64,000 nucleotides of DNA from Tectiglobus sp965247245 (GTDB taxonomy: Bacteria; Pseudomonadota; Alphaproteobacteria; Rhizobiales; Hyphomicrobiaceae): positions 558,001 to 622,000 of the forward strand of contig CBDFGV010000003.1 in NCBI GenBank assembly GCA_965247245.1, read 5' to 3'. Shown here piece after piece: positions 8,673 to 17,470 of the stretch (position 1 is its first letter; each line of letters begins with the position of its first letter). The notes beneath the pieces are model-generated. The model saw nothing but the letters and a program-made list of their open reading frames with translations, was not told where the DNA came from and did not search any database. Position numbers and translations under genes: made by a program.

Positions 8673-9620
8673 ATGGCAAAAGCATTCGTCTTTCCTGGGC
8701 AGGGCAGCCAGGACGTCGGCATGGGAAAGGCCCTTGCTGATCAGTTTGCGTCCGCGCGGGAGGTCTTCGATGAAGTCGATGACGCGCTGGGTGAAAAACT
8801 GACCGATATTATGTGGGACGGCCCAAAGGACACGCTGACGCTGACCCAGAATGCGCAACCGGCCTTGATGGCCGTGTCGCTGGCAGTTGTTCGGGTGCTT
8901 GAGAAAGATTTCGGCGTTGCTCTTCGTGACAAGGCAAGTTTCGTTGCTGGCCATTCCCTCGGTGAGTATTCAGCCCTCGCGGCCGCCGGAACATTCACAA
9001 TATCTGACACGGCAAAACTGTTGCGCGCCCGCGGCAACGCCATGCAGGAGGCGGTACCCGTTGGACAAGGGGCTATGGCAGCCTTACTTGGCGTCGGCCT
9101 CGACGCGGCGCAGAAAGTGGCCGAAGAAGCAGCTCAGGGCGACGTCTGTCAGGTCGCCAACGACAACGACCCGGCCCAGGTCGTCTTGTCAGGCTCCAAG
9201 ACCGCAATTGATCGCGTGCCCGACATCAGCAAACAGCATGGTGCACGCCGCGCGGTCCCACTGCCAGTAAGTGCACCGTTTCATTGTGCGCTGATGCAAC
9301 CCGCAGCCGATGTCATGGCTGAGGAATTGGCCAAGGTGGATATGCAGCAACCCTGCGTTCCGCTGATTGCAAACGTGACAGCCGGGCCTCTGACCTCGCC
9401 CGACGACATTCGAAGTTCCCTGGTCCAGCAGGTCACTGGCACCGTGCGCTGGCGCGAATGCGTGTTGGCCATGACCGATGCCGGCGTCACCGAGTTCTAT
9501 GAGATTGGGGCTGGCAAGGTGCTTTCAGGCCTCGTCGGACGGATCAAGAAGGGTACACCAGCTTCATCTATTGGCTCACCGGCCGATATCGAAGCTGTGA
9601 TCGAACAACTTCGGGCTTAA
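8673..9620 (+). CDS. fabD: Malonyl-CoA:ACP transacylase FabD
   Basis: 315 aa. Loads malonate onto acyl carrier protein for fatty-acid elongation. Shows FPGQGSQ at 7-13, the nucleophile Ser95 in GHSLG (93-97), Arg120 for malonate binding, and catalytic His204 in APFHCALM. First gene of fabD-fabG-acpP-fabF; 35 bp separate it from fabG. A TTGACA promoter lies just upstream. Confidence 0.97.
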   Translation: MAKAFVFPGQGSQDVGMGKALADQFASAREVFDEVDDALGEKLTDIMWDGPKDTLTLTQNAQPALMAVSLAVVRVLEKDFGVALRDKASFVAGHSLGEYSALAAAGTFTISDTAKLLRARGNAMQEAVPVGQGAMAALLGVGLDAAQKVAEEAAQGDVCQVANDNDPAQVVLSGSKTAIDRVPDISKQHGARRAVPLPVSAPFHCALMQPAADVMAEELAKVDMQQPCVPLIANVTAGPLTSPDDIRSSLVQQVTGTVRWRECVLAMTDAGVTEFYEIGAGKVLSGLVGRIKKGTPASSIGSPADIEAVIEQLRA

Positions 9621-9655
9621 ACGCCTCTAAGGCATCAACTCTACGGATCGTGGAC

Positions 9656-10399
9656 ATGTTTGATTTATCAGGAAAAAATGCGCTCGTCACCGGCGCAACC
9701 GGCGGCATCGGCGAGTCCATTGCGCGCGCGCTACACGGACGCGGCGCCACAGTGGCCGTCTCGGGACGACAGCAGGACAAACTGCAGGCACTGGCTAGCG
9801 ATCTTGGAGATAATGTCCACGTCTTGCCGTGTGATCTTGCAGACCGAGAAGCCGTTGGCCAACTGATTGACCAAGCTTCGAAAGCGATGGGCAGCGTCGA
9901 TATCCTCGTCAACAATGCCGGTATGACCAAAGATAATCTCTTCATGGTCATGAAAGACGATCAATGGGACGATGTGATCGCCGTCAATCTGACGTCTACA
10001 TTCATGCTCATGCGGGCGGCTGCGCGCGCAATGATGCGTGCAAAAACCGGATACGGTCGGATCATCAACATCTCATCGGTGAGCGGCATCATCGGCAACC
10101 CAGGCCAGGGCAACTATGCGGCCTCGAAAGCCGGCATGATCGGCATGACAAAATCTCTGGCCCGCGAGTCGGCCTCCAGAGGTATCACGGCCAACTGCAT
10201 CGCACCTGGCTTCATCAAGACAGCGATGACCGACGTACTCAATGAAAAGCAGGTTGCTGGCATCATGGATGCAATCCCGGCACAGACGTTTGGCACGCCG
10301 GATGACATCGCCAATGCCGCGGTCTATCTCGCCAGCGAGGAAGCACGCTATGTCACCGGTCAAACATTGCATGTGAACGGCGGGATGGTGATGGTATAA
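9656..10399 (+). CDS. fabG: 3-oxoacyl-ACP reductase FabG
   Basis: 247 aa NADPH-dependent short-chain dehydrogenase that reduces 3-ketoacyl-ACP. Cofactor loop GATGGIG at 13-19, NNAG near 86-89, catalytic Asn111, Ser141, Tyr154 and Lys158 (YAASK). The frame also has a GTG at 9650, but the ACGGA site at 9643-9647 is too close to it and well placed for ATG 9656, which also gives the usual MFDLSGK start. Follows fabD by 35 bp. Confidence 0.97.
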   Translation: MFDLSGKNALVTGATGGIGESIARALHGRGATVAVSGRQQDKLQALASDLGDNVHVLPCDLADREAVGQLIDQASKAMGSVDILVNNAGMTKDNLFMVMKDDQWDDVIAVNLTSTFMLMRAAARAMMRAKTGYGRIINISSVSGIIGNPGQGNYAASKAGMIGMTKSLARESASRGITANCIAPGFIKTAMTDVLNEKQVAGIMDAIPAQTFGTPDDIANAAVYLASEEARYVTGQTLHVNGGMVMV

Positions 10400-10401
10400 C
10401 G

Positions 10402-10422
10402 GCTGCAATGTCGCAGCATTTT
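10402..10422 (+). terminator. Weak hairpin after fabG
   Basis: GCTGC (10402-10406) and GCAGC (10413-10417) form a 5-bp stem with a 6-base loop followed by ATTTTA. Short and weak; it may attenuate rather than stop transcription between fabG and acpP. Confidence 0.25.
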
Positions 10423-10451
10423 ACGGGAAAAACACCGCAAAATCGGGCTCT

Positions 10452-10479
10452 TTGCAAGCAAGCGGAGCTAGCATACATA
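10452..10479 (+). promoter_or_regulatory. Candidate acpP promoter
   Basis: TTGCAA (10452-10457), a 16-base spacer, and TACATA (10474-10479). The 275-bp fabG-acpP gap and the high ACP demand of the cell make a separate acpP promoter plausible, but the match is modest. Confidence 0.3.
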
Positions 10480-10674
10480 AAGGAATTGTGTTAACTGGCG
10501 CCGGGTCGTGCTGCACAAATGAATGGGGAATGAAAGCGCGAAAAGCGCAAACCAAACGCCCAGTCCAGAAAAGCTAATCCACGGTAACGCTCTGGCCATG
10601 CAGAAGTAATGCGCCAAGGATGGAAGGAGCGGTACAGTCACGATGAAAACGAGAGCAAGTCGAAGGGACTACAA

Positions 10675-10917
10675 ATGAGCGATATCGCTGATCGGGTAAA
10701 AAAAATCGTCGTCGAACATCTGGGTGTTGAGGCGGAAAAAGTGAGCGATGGCGCTGCTTTTATCGATGATCTCGGAGCCGACAGCCTCGATACAGTCGAG
10801 CTAGTCATGGCATTTGAAGAAGAGTTCGGCTGCGAAATTCCAGACGATGCTGCGGAGCACATTCTGACAGTCGGCGACGCTGTCAAGTTCCTGGAGCAGA
10901 ACGCAAGCTCAGGCTAA
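10675..10917 (+). CDS. acpP: Acyl carrier protein
   Basis: 80 aa, very acidic. Ser37 in the DSL motif is the 4'-phosphopantetheine attachment site; flanking residues FIDDLGADSLDTVELVM are classic ACP. An upstream in-frame codon at 10609 is rejected: ATG 10675 has AAGGGA about seven bases before it and gives the standard MSDIADRVKK start. A terminator-like hairpin follows the stop codon. Confidence 0.98.
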   Translation: MSDIADRVKKIVVEHLGVEAEKVSDGAAFIDDLGADSLDTVELVMAFEEEFGCEIPDDAAEHILTVGDAVKFLEQNASSG

Positions 10918-10923
10918 GCGAAC

Positions 10924-10959
10924 GAAGCGGGTGTGCGCCAAACCAACTACGCTTCTTTT
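10924..10959 (+). terminator. Terminator-like hairpin after acpP
   Basis: GAAGCG (10924-10929) pairs with CGCTTC (10950-10955), followed directly by TTTTA. The loop is long (20 bases) but contains a further small GGTG/CGCC pairing. Probably partial termination, since fabF follows in the same direction. Confidence 0.4.
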
Positions 10960-11054
10960 ACGAGTGTGTGGCGAGCCGTTCAGAGCTTAACTTAAGCCCT
11001 AACGGTCGCCCATTGCGCACCCCAATATAGACTGACAGAAAACCTGGAAACACC

Positions 11055-12317
11055 ATGCGACGCGTCGTTGTCACCGGATTGGGACTGGTAACACCCGTAG
11101 GATGCGGGGTCGAAGAAGCCTGGTCAGCTTTGCTAGCCGGCAAGAATGGCGCCCGTCGCGTTGAAGAGTTTGAAGTTTCGGACCTGACGGCTCAGATCGC
11201 CGCCTTCATTCCACGGGGCGACGGCGCCAACGGCACATACAACGCAAGCGATTGGATGGAGCCAAAAGAGCAACGCAAGGTCGATGACTTTATCATCTAC
11301 GCTATGGCGGCCGCCGAACAAGCGATGGCTGACGCGGGCGATGTGGTAAAAACAGATGAAGACCGCGAGAACGCCGGCGTACTGATTGGATCGGGCATCG
11401 GCGGTCTGCAGGGTATCGCAGAAACGTCGCTTCTGCTCGACAGCAAGGGACCAAGACGCGTCAGCCCCTTCTTCATTCCAGGCCGATTGATCAACCTCGC
11501 ATCCGGATATGTTTCCATCCGGCACCAACTGCGGGGCCCAAACCATTCAGTCGTGACCGCTTGTTCAACAGGTGCCCACGCGATAGGTGATGCAGCCCGC
11601 CTGGTCGCGCTGGGCGATGCCGATGTTATGGTGGCAGGCGGTACGGAAAGCCCGATCTGCCGGATAGCTCTCGCCGGCTTCGCAGCATGCCGCGCGCTCT
11701 CAACAAACTTCAATGATGAGCCAACCAAGGCCTCACGTCCCTACGATGAGGCGCGAGACGGATTCGTCATGGGTGAAGGCTCAGGCGTCGTCGTGCTTGA
11801 AGAGTACGAACGTGCCAAGGCGCGTGGCGCAAAGATGTACGCCGAGGTCATTGGATATGGAATGTCCGGTGATGCCTACCACATTACGGCACCTGCGGAA
11901 GATGGAAACGGCGCATTCCGCTGCATGTCGAACGCCATCAAACGGGCCGGCATTTCCGCCTCTGACATCAACTATATCAACGCCCATGGTACATCGACGC
12001 CGATGGGTGACGAAATCGAACTTGGTGCGGCGGAACGCTTGTTCGGCAAAGCTGCCGACGGCATAGCGATGTCGTCGACCAAATCAGCAACCGGCCACCT
12101 GCTAGGCGCGGCAGGTTCCATCGAAGCGATTTTCTCAATCCTGGCTATCCGCGACAACAAGGTGCCGCCAACGCTCAATTTGGACAATCCTTCCGTCCAA
12201 ACCGCGATCGATCTAGTGCCTCACACCGCAAAAGAACTAAGTGTCGATACTGTCTTGTCGAATTCGTTCGGGTTTGGCGGTACAAATGCTTCGCTCGTTA
12301 TGCGTCGAGTCGATTAG
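11055..12317 (+). CDS. fabF: 3-oxoacyl-ACP synthase II FabF
   Basis: 420 aa condensing enzyme that elongates acyl-ACP with malonyl-ACP. Catalytic triad: Cys170 in VVTACST, His311 in NAHGTSTP, His348 in SATGHLLGA, with Lys343. Normal length for FabF. ATG 11055 is preceded by GGAAACACC. Third condensing-pathway gene of the fab block. Confidence 0.97.
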   Translation: MRRVVVTGLGLVTPVGCGVEEAWSALLAGKNGARRVEEFEVSDLTAQIAAFIPRGDGANGTYNASDWMEPKEQRKVDDFIIYAMAAAEQAMADAGDVVKTDEDRENAGVLIGSGIGGLQGIAETSLLLDSKGPRRVSPFFIPGRLINLASGYVSIRHQLRGPNHSVVTACSTGAHAIGDAARLVALGDADVMVAGGTESPICRIALAGFAACRALSTNFNDEPTKASRPYDEARDGFVMGEGSGVVVLEEYERAKARGAKMYAEVIGYGMSGDAYHITAPAEDGNGAFRCMSNAIKRAGISASDINYINAHGTSTPMGDEIELGAAERLFGKAADGIAMSSTKSATGHLLGAAGSIEAIFSILAIRDNKVPPTLNLDNPSVQTAIDLVPHTAKELSVDTVLSNSFGFGGTNASLVMRRVD

Positions 12318-12466
12318 TAAGCAAGCTGATGCATCCGCAAGCGTCATAGGCCTTTATCACAATCTCAAATGTCGCGACGCCTGCTTTCGCCACAATTTCG
12401 CTTAGGGTTTGGCATTTACACGGGAGCAGCCGAATCTGGAGCGGACAAAGCCAGAAAGGAACTGGC

Positions 12467-13810
12467 GTGAGTGATCGACAGGCGTACTTTGCGGTAAGAC
12501 CGGGCCAAACGCCACGCAGTCCGAAAGAAATAATTGAGCCTACACGCGCGCCCACACGCCCACGTGGACGACGTCGCAAAAAACAAACAAAATCAGTGAG
12601 AAACACAATGCGCTGGTTAAATGGTCTTCTCACATTCGTAATGGTTGTTCTGTTGGCAATGACCGGTGGGGCGGTCTGGTTCACGGACCAGGTCGACAAA
12701 GCTGGCCCAGTGACTGAGACCACCATGGTCACCATTCCCAGCGGCGCCGGCACACGAACAATAGCCAGTATTCTCGAATCGAAGGGTATTATCAGCAGTC
12801 GCCACGTCTTTCTGGCCCATCAGTTTGCACACAGAGTGTGGCAACGTGGACAGGGCCGTAAGGTCGAGCAGCTCAAAGCCGGTGACTATGAGATCAAGCC
12901 TGGCTATAGCGTCCGCAAGGTCACCGAAATCATCAGAAGCGGAAAGGCGACACTCGTTTCAGTGTCCATACCTGAAGGCCTGACCAGCTATCAGATCGTC
13001 AATCGCCTTCTCAAGCATCCAAACTTGACCGGTGAGATTACAGAAGTTCCTCCGGAAGGTTTCTTAATGCCAGATACCTACAGGGTATCGATGAATGCCA
13101 ACCGGCAAGACGTGCTTGAAATGATGGCGAATGAGCAACGGAAATTCCTGCGTTCCGTCTGGGAGCAAAAGCAGCCAGATCTACCACTCAAAGACGTCAG
13201 CGAAGCGCTCATCCTTGCCTCAATCATCGAGAAAGAAACGGGTCGCAATGATGACCCAGCGCGGATCTCAGCAGTATTTATCAACCGACTGAGAAAAGGC
13301 ATGCGTTTGCAGTCGGACCCAACAATTCTCTATGGGAAATTCGGCACAAAGGTCGCCTGGGGCAGCACCATCTACAGGTCGGATATCCAGAAAAAGACCA
13401 CCCATAACACCTATCAGATTGACGGGCTGCCACCGACTCCCATCTGCAACCCAGGCCGTGCCTCGATCAAGGCCGCGCTCAATCCAGCACAAACCAAAGA
13501 ACTCTTCTTTGTCGCGAACGGCAAAGGTGGCCACATCTTCTCCGAAACCGTCCAACAACATAACCGTGCAGTTGTCCAATGGCGTAAAATCGAGAAGGAA
13601 ATCCGCGCCCAACAAAAGGCCAAGAAAAAGCTCGCTGAGGCAAACGCTGCAGTTACGCCCAAGACTGTCCAGGTCGTGACGATCAATACCAAGGTAGCGA
13701 AGCCTTCGACTGGGACAAAGACAGCATCCAAAACTGAGCCGACAAAAGAAATTATGGTGACCACGGAACTAGGCACACTGCCACTCCCCATTCGCCGACC
13801 AGCCAGATAA
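12467..13810 (+). CDS. mltG: Endolytic murein transglycosylase MltG
   Basis: 447 aa. Cuts nascent glycan strands and so sets peptidoglycan chain length. A proline/arginine-rich cytoplasmic N-terminus (1-48) precedes one membrane span (about 50-72), a LysM-like region, and the YceG domain with catalytic Glu255 in ASIIEKETGR and the later PTPICNPG motif. A charged Lys/Ala/Thr-rich tail of about 75 residues follows. Start is GTG 12467 after AAAGGAACTGGC. Lies 149 bp after fabF. Confidence 0.93.
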   Translation: MSDRQAYFAVRPGQTPRSPKEIIEPTRAPTRPRGRRRKKQTKSVRNTMRWLNGLLTFVMVVLLAMTGGAVWFTDQVDKAGPVTETTMVTIPSGAGTRTIASILESKGIISSRHVFLAHQFAHRVWQRGQGRKVEQLKAGDYEIKPGYSVRKVTEIIRSGKATLVSVSIPEGLTSYQIVNRLLKHPNLTGEITEVPPEGFLMPDTYRVSMNANRQDVLEMMANEQRKFLRSVWEQKQPDLPLKDVSEALILASIIEKETGRNDDPARISAVFINRLRKGMRLQSDPTILYGKFGTKVAWGSTIYRSDIQKKTTHNTYQIDGLPPTPICNPGRASIKAALNPAQTKELFFVANGKGGHIFSETVQQHNRAVVQWRKIEKEIRAQQKAKKKLAEANAAVTPKTVQVVTINTKVAKPSTGTKTASKTEPTKEIMVTTELGTLPLPIRRPAR

Positions 13811-13876
13811 TCACCACTTATGTTGGACCGGGTTCCGTATCTGTAGTACGTCCGCTGCAACTCATCATTTCATGCG

Positions 13877-13893
13877 TCGGAGCACAGCTCCGA
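13877..13893 (+). other. Perfect hairpin in the yicC leader
   Basis: TCGGAGC (13877-13883), loop ACA, GCTCCGA (13887-13893): a 7-bp perfect stem with a 3-base loop 29 bases before the preferred yicC start. No T-run follows, so it is not a typical terminator for mltG. Confidence 0.4.
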
Positions 13894-13921
13894 TTGCCCC
13901 ATGCGGCAGGTGCGTAAAACA

Positions 13922-14809
13922 ATGACCGTCAACAGCATGACCGGCTTCGCCAGGAGCCAAGGAACACACGGTGACTTCTCATGGCATTGGGAGCTGAGGA
14001 GCGTCAATGGCCGTGGGCTCGACGTGCGCTTGCGCTTGCCAACCGGTTTCGAAGCCTTGGAACAGGACGCGAGGAAGGCCCTCAATAATGCCTTCTCGAG
14101 AGGCAACATCTCGGCAACGCTCACTGCTAAGCGCGGTGTTGCTGATGTGGAAATCCACCTCGATGAAAAAGTGCTCCAACAGGTTCTGGAAGCGGTGGAG
14201 AAAATTCGCACGCTCACAAATGCACCTGCACCTACAGCCGAGGGACTGATCAACACGCGAGGCGTTTTGGACATCCGGGAGAGATCGGAAAGCGAAGAAA
14301 CGCTCAAGCAACAGCAAGCCGCCATCATGGCCGGACTAACCCAGGCCATCGCTGATCTCCAAGCCGCCCGCGGTTCGGAAGGCGGACAGCTCAAAACCAT
14401 CATTCTCACTCAGCTCGAGACTATTGAAGAGCAGGTGGCATCAATTCGGCAAACCATCACCACACAACCTCAGAAGATCACGGATCGCCTGAAGCAACAA
14501 ATCAGTCTGCTTCTGGGGGATGAGGCGGCGATTCAGCCGGACCGTTTGCATCAGGAGATCGCAATCATACTGACCAAAGCCGATATCTCGGAAGAGGTTG
14601 ATCGCATCGACGCGCATCTAATAGCGGGACGCGAACTGTTGCAGCAAGATGGGCCAATCGGGCGCAAACTCGACTTCTTGACCCAAGAGTTCAACCGGGA
14701 AGCCAATACGATCTGCTCAAAGTCCAACGACATTGCCGTTACGCGAGATGGCCTCGCTATGAAGGCAGCCATCGATCAGATGCGCGAGCAGATCCAGAAC
14801 GTCGAATGA
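13922..14809 (+). CDS. yicC: YicC family endoribonuclease
   Basis: 295 aa from ATG 13922. Starts with the family signature MTVNSMTGFARSQG; the C-terminal DUF1732 block includes REANTICSKSND and ends QMREQIQNVE. YicC proteins are RNases acting on small RNAs and mRNAs. An in-frame ATG at 13901 would add seven residues, but an AGGT site fits 13922 and the family usually begins close to SMTGFA. In many Rhizobiales gmk follows yicC; here the next gene is rsmA on the opposite strand. Confidence 0.9.
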   Translation: MTVNSMTGFARSQGTHGDFSWHWELRSVNGRGLDVRLRLPTGFEALEQDARKALNNAFSRGNISATLTAKRGVADVEIHLDEKVLQQVLEAVEKIRTLTNAPAPTAEGLINTRGVLDIRERSESEETLKQQQAAIMAGLTQAIADLQAARGSEGGQLKTIILTQLETIEEQVASIRQTITTQPQKITDRLKQQISLLLGDEAAIQPDRLHQEIAIILTKADISEEVDRIDAHLIAGRELLQQDGPIGRKLDFLTQEFNREANTICSKSNDIAVTRDGLAMKAAIDQMREQIQNVE

Positions 14810-14877
14810 GTGGATCCAATTGAGAGGCCGCACGCCCACAAGCCAATACAACTTTCAGGCCGAGATGTAATCTAAGG

Positions 14878-15759
14878 CTATCGCTCAAGCCTCGCGGCAA
14901 GTCGCGCAAAGTCTTCGACTGCGACCTGCTCTCCACGTAGGTCCGGTGCAAGTCCAATATCATCAAGCAGTTTTTCGGGCAACGGTGTCAATTGCCGCAA
15001 ACTGCTGCGTAACATCTTCCGTCGTTGGCCGAATACTGCTGCCGTAACACGACCAACCATGACAGCCGAAGCGTCTGGTTCCCGAGTTTCCCGAGGCACG
15101 AACGTCACGACAGCTGAATCAACTTTCGGCGGTGGCGTAAACGCCGTGGCCGGCAACCGCAAACCGATGGCAACCTCACAACTCCACTGACAAAGAACGG
15201 CGAGGCGCCCATAGGCTTTGGTACCTGGCTTGGCGATAATCCTCTCTGCCACCTCACGCTGAAACATCAGAGCCATACCGGAGAACGGCGGCGGCCATGT
15301 CGACTGTTCAAGCCAACCAACAAGCAGTTTCGTCGCTATGCCGTACGGTAGGTTGGAAATGATCCGGTAGCTATTGTTTTCAGCATCGCCAATCATTGAT
15401 GCAAGCTCTGAGAGCGATATCTCCAGCGCATCGCCTGACACAACATGGAGACGATCCGGCCAATGCCCCGAGATCAGTTCAAGCGCTGGGAGGCAACGTG
15501 CATCTCGCTCGACAGCAACAACACGATCAGCTCCTTCAAACAACAGAGAGCGTGTCAGGCCACCTGGTCCCGGACCAATCTCAATGACTGTCTGACCAGC
15601 CAGTGATCCACACAGTCCCGCAATCTTTCGGGTTAAATTCAGGTCTAGAAGGAAGTTCTGGCCGAGGCTCTTTTTTGCTCTCAGCTCAAAGCGCCGAATG
15701 AGTTCGCGGACGGGTGGCAACCCATCATCAGCGAGCCCAGTTTGTCCAGCTAAGTTCAT
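14878..15759 (-). CDS. rsmA: 16S rRNA dimethyladenosine transferase RsmA (KsgA)
   Basis: 293 aa. Dimethylates two adjacent adenines in 16S rRNA helix 45 during late 30S assembly. SAM-binding motif EIGPGPGGLT (60-69), GQNFLLD (34-40), and catalytic NLPY (136-139). Last gene of the minus-strand lpt block. The gap of about 120 bp to the surA-like gene is where pdxA normally lies in this order; it holds no coding sequence. Confidence 0.97.
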   Translation of the reverse strand: MNLAGQTGLADDGLPPVRELIRRFELRAKKSLGQNFLLDLNLTRKIAGLCGSLAGQTVIEIGPGPGGLTRSLLFEGADRVVAVERDARCLPALELISGHWPDRLHVVSGDALEISLSELASMIGDAENNSYRIISNLPYGIATKLLVGWLEQSTWPPPFSGMALMFQREVAERIIAKPGTKAYGRLAVLCQWSCEVAIGLRLPATAFTPPPKVDSAVVTFVPRETREPDASAVMVGRVTAAVFGQRRKMLRSSLRQLTPLPEKLLDDIGLAPDLRGEQVAVEDFARLAARLER

Positions 15760-15879
15760 ATCAACTATCGATAGCAGACAGCTGCGGAAAAGTCGCCCTG
15801 CTGATCATGAACGTTCGATAGGTCAGCCCCTATAATAAGATCGGTGCATTGTCCCGTTCTTAACCGCCTATAGGGCGAA

Positions 15880-17283
15880 CTAGCGGTACTCGATATGCGC
15901 ATCGCGCTTCAGATCTGCCAGGTGACGACGGCCCATGACCTCAAACTCACGCTGCCGCAACTGCGCCCGTGCAGTATTGCGTGCTTTCTGCTTTCCGGCA
16001 GCCGCATCGCGACCACAAACAGCATAGAGTACAACACCGTTGCTTGAAATCACGGGTGGCAACATCTGCCCATCGCGCGCCTGCAGCAACATGCTGCGCG
16101 TCGGCTCCGCAATCGTCGTTGGTTTGACCGATCCCAAGTCCTGGAAAACTGCATTCCGGACAGATCCGGCTAATGATCGCGTCCCTTTGCACCCGGAAAA
16201 CTTGCTCTGCAACAACTCTGCGTCGCGAAGCCTTGCAGCCATCACGGATTGATTGAAACCAGATGCTGGCAACCTGAGGCTGATCTTCTGCAACTTCAGT
16301 GCAACACCACCGCCGCCACCAGTGAGACCGACCTGTTGGTCAATGTCTTTCAGATTAAAGGCAACGGAACGACTGAATTTTCTCCGCACAACACCAGCCC
16401 AGGAAATCTGTGCTTTGATCTTCTCTTTGAACGTCGCGCTGCCAATCCCTGACCGGCCAATATTCGCGAGGAACTGCTTGGTCGTCACCTTGTTACGCTT
16501 CGCAATGTTGCCGATCGTGCCATCTATCGCCGCCTGACTTGCGACGGCTTTGAGACGCTTGGCTTCCTGCATCTTGAGCCGCTCTTCGATCAGCTCCTTC
16601 TTTGCTGCCTGTCGGAAGCGTGGAATCATCTGGGCGCGAGCCGATTTGACGGCTTGCTGCTGCAAAGACCGCGCGTAGGCCTGTTTCCGCTTTTCGAAAA
16701 TTGCCAGCACTTGGTCTCGAGACTTGCCAGGATTGGCCTTGATGGTTTCACCAAGGATCGCACGCAGACGCTGATTGGTCGACTTGCGCTTAATCAGAGC
16801 CTGGAAGTTCGCCTTAACGCGACTGCCAAGTCGTGAACTCAACGACAATAACCGCGCACGTTGATCAATTTCATGATGCGTAATAGGCTCATCATTCACC
16901 AGGACGGCAACAGAGTGTTTGCGTCGTGCACTCACTGAGCGGGTGACTGGACGCTTTCGTGCCTTGGGCTTAGTAGACTTCTTGCGCGAATTTGATAGCG
17001 AAGCTCGCTTTTTCTTCACCGGTCTGGAAGGCGCTGATTGCTGTCGCGGCGCAACATTGCGAGGTCTAGTATTAAGTAGTGGATTGGCTGGACCGCCAAC
17101 GCTCGGGCTACCACCAGATTGACCTGCGCTGTTGTCATTGTCTGACGGCACAGAGACGATGAGCCCCGGAATTTGACCCGCCGTTTGAGCCAAAGCAGTC
17201 GTCGGCGCTGCAATCAACAACGCCAGCACCATTGCCGGGATGCGGGTATCATGGCCAAAGTTGCTGAATCTCATAGCGCTCAT
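15880..17283 (-). CDS. SurA-like periplasmic chaperone (SurA N-terminal domain)
   Basis: 467 aa from ATG 17283, which is followed by a signal peptide ending near TTALAQ; the frame is open further upstream to 17394, but that would bury the signal. After the signal comes a Ser/Pro/Lys/Arg-rich basic stretch (about residues 35-120), then a SurA_N-like domain beginning VLVNDEPITHHEIDQRARL, a long basic helical region, and a C-terminal part in the position of a parvulin domain but with no recognisable catalytic PPIase motif. Position right after lptD supports a role in outer-membrane protein folding. Exact orthology to E. coli SurA is inferred. Confidence 0.75.
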   Translation of the reverse strand: MSAMRFSNFGHDTRIPAMVLALLIAAPTTALAQTAGQIPGLIVSVPSDNDNSAGQSGGSPSVGGPANPLLNTRPRNVAPRQQSAPSRPVKKKRASLSNSRKKSTKPKARKRPVTRSVSARRKHSVAVLVNDEPITHHEIDQRARLLSLSSRLGSRVKANFQALIKRKSTNQRLRAILGETIKANPGKSRDQVLAIFEKRKQAYARSLQQQAVKSARAQMIPRFRQAAKKELIEERLKMQEAKRLKAVASQAAIDGTIGNIAKRNKVTTKQFLANIGRSGIGSATFKEKIKAQISWAGVVRRKFSRSVAFNLKDIDQQVGLTGGGGGVALKLQKISLRLPASGFNQSVMAARLRDAELLQSKFSGCKGTRSLAGSVRNAVFQDLGSVKPTTIAEPTRSMLLQARDGQMLPPVISSNGVVLYAVCGRDAAAGKQKARNTARAQLRQREFEVMGRRHLADLKRDAHIEYR

Positions 17284-17470
17284 AGCTCGTCTTGTCTGCG
17301 ACAACCTCAGAGAATGATCGAAAAGAGCATGCGATTCTCTCTTTCCGCAATACGATAGATGTAACCATTCTGTGAAATATTTAGGGCAATGCAATCAACA
17401 TGTTGACTGACATGCCTTCATAGGCACGCAGAAGCAACGAAACGCACAACCAAAAACGATTAGCCCAGAT

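Noticed and set aside
8403..8954. 183-codon open frame on the minus strand between rpsF and fabD
   Set aside because: It overlaps the start of fabD in antisense and covers the divergent promoter region; no recognisable protein features.
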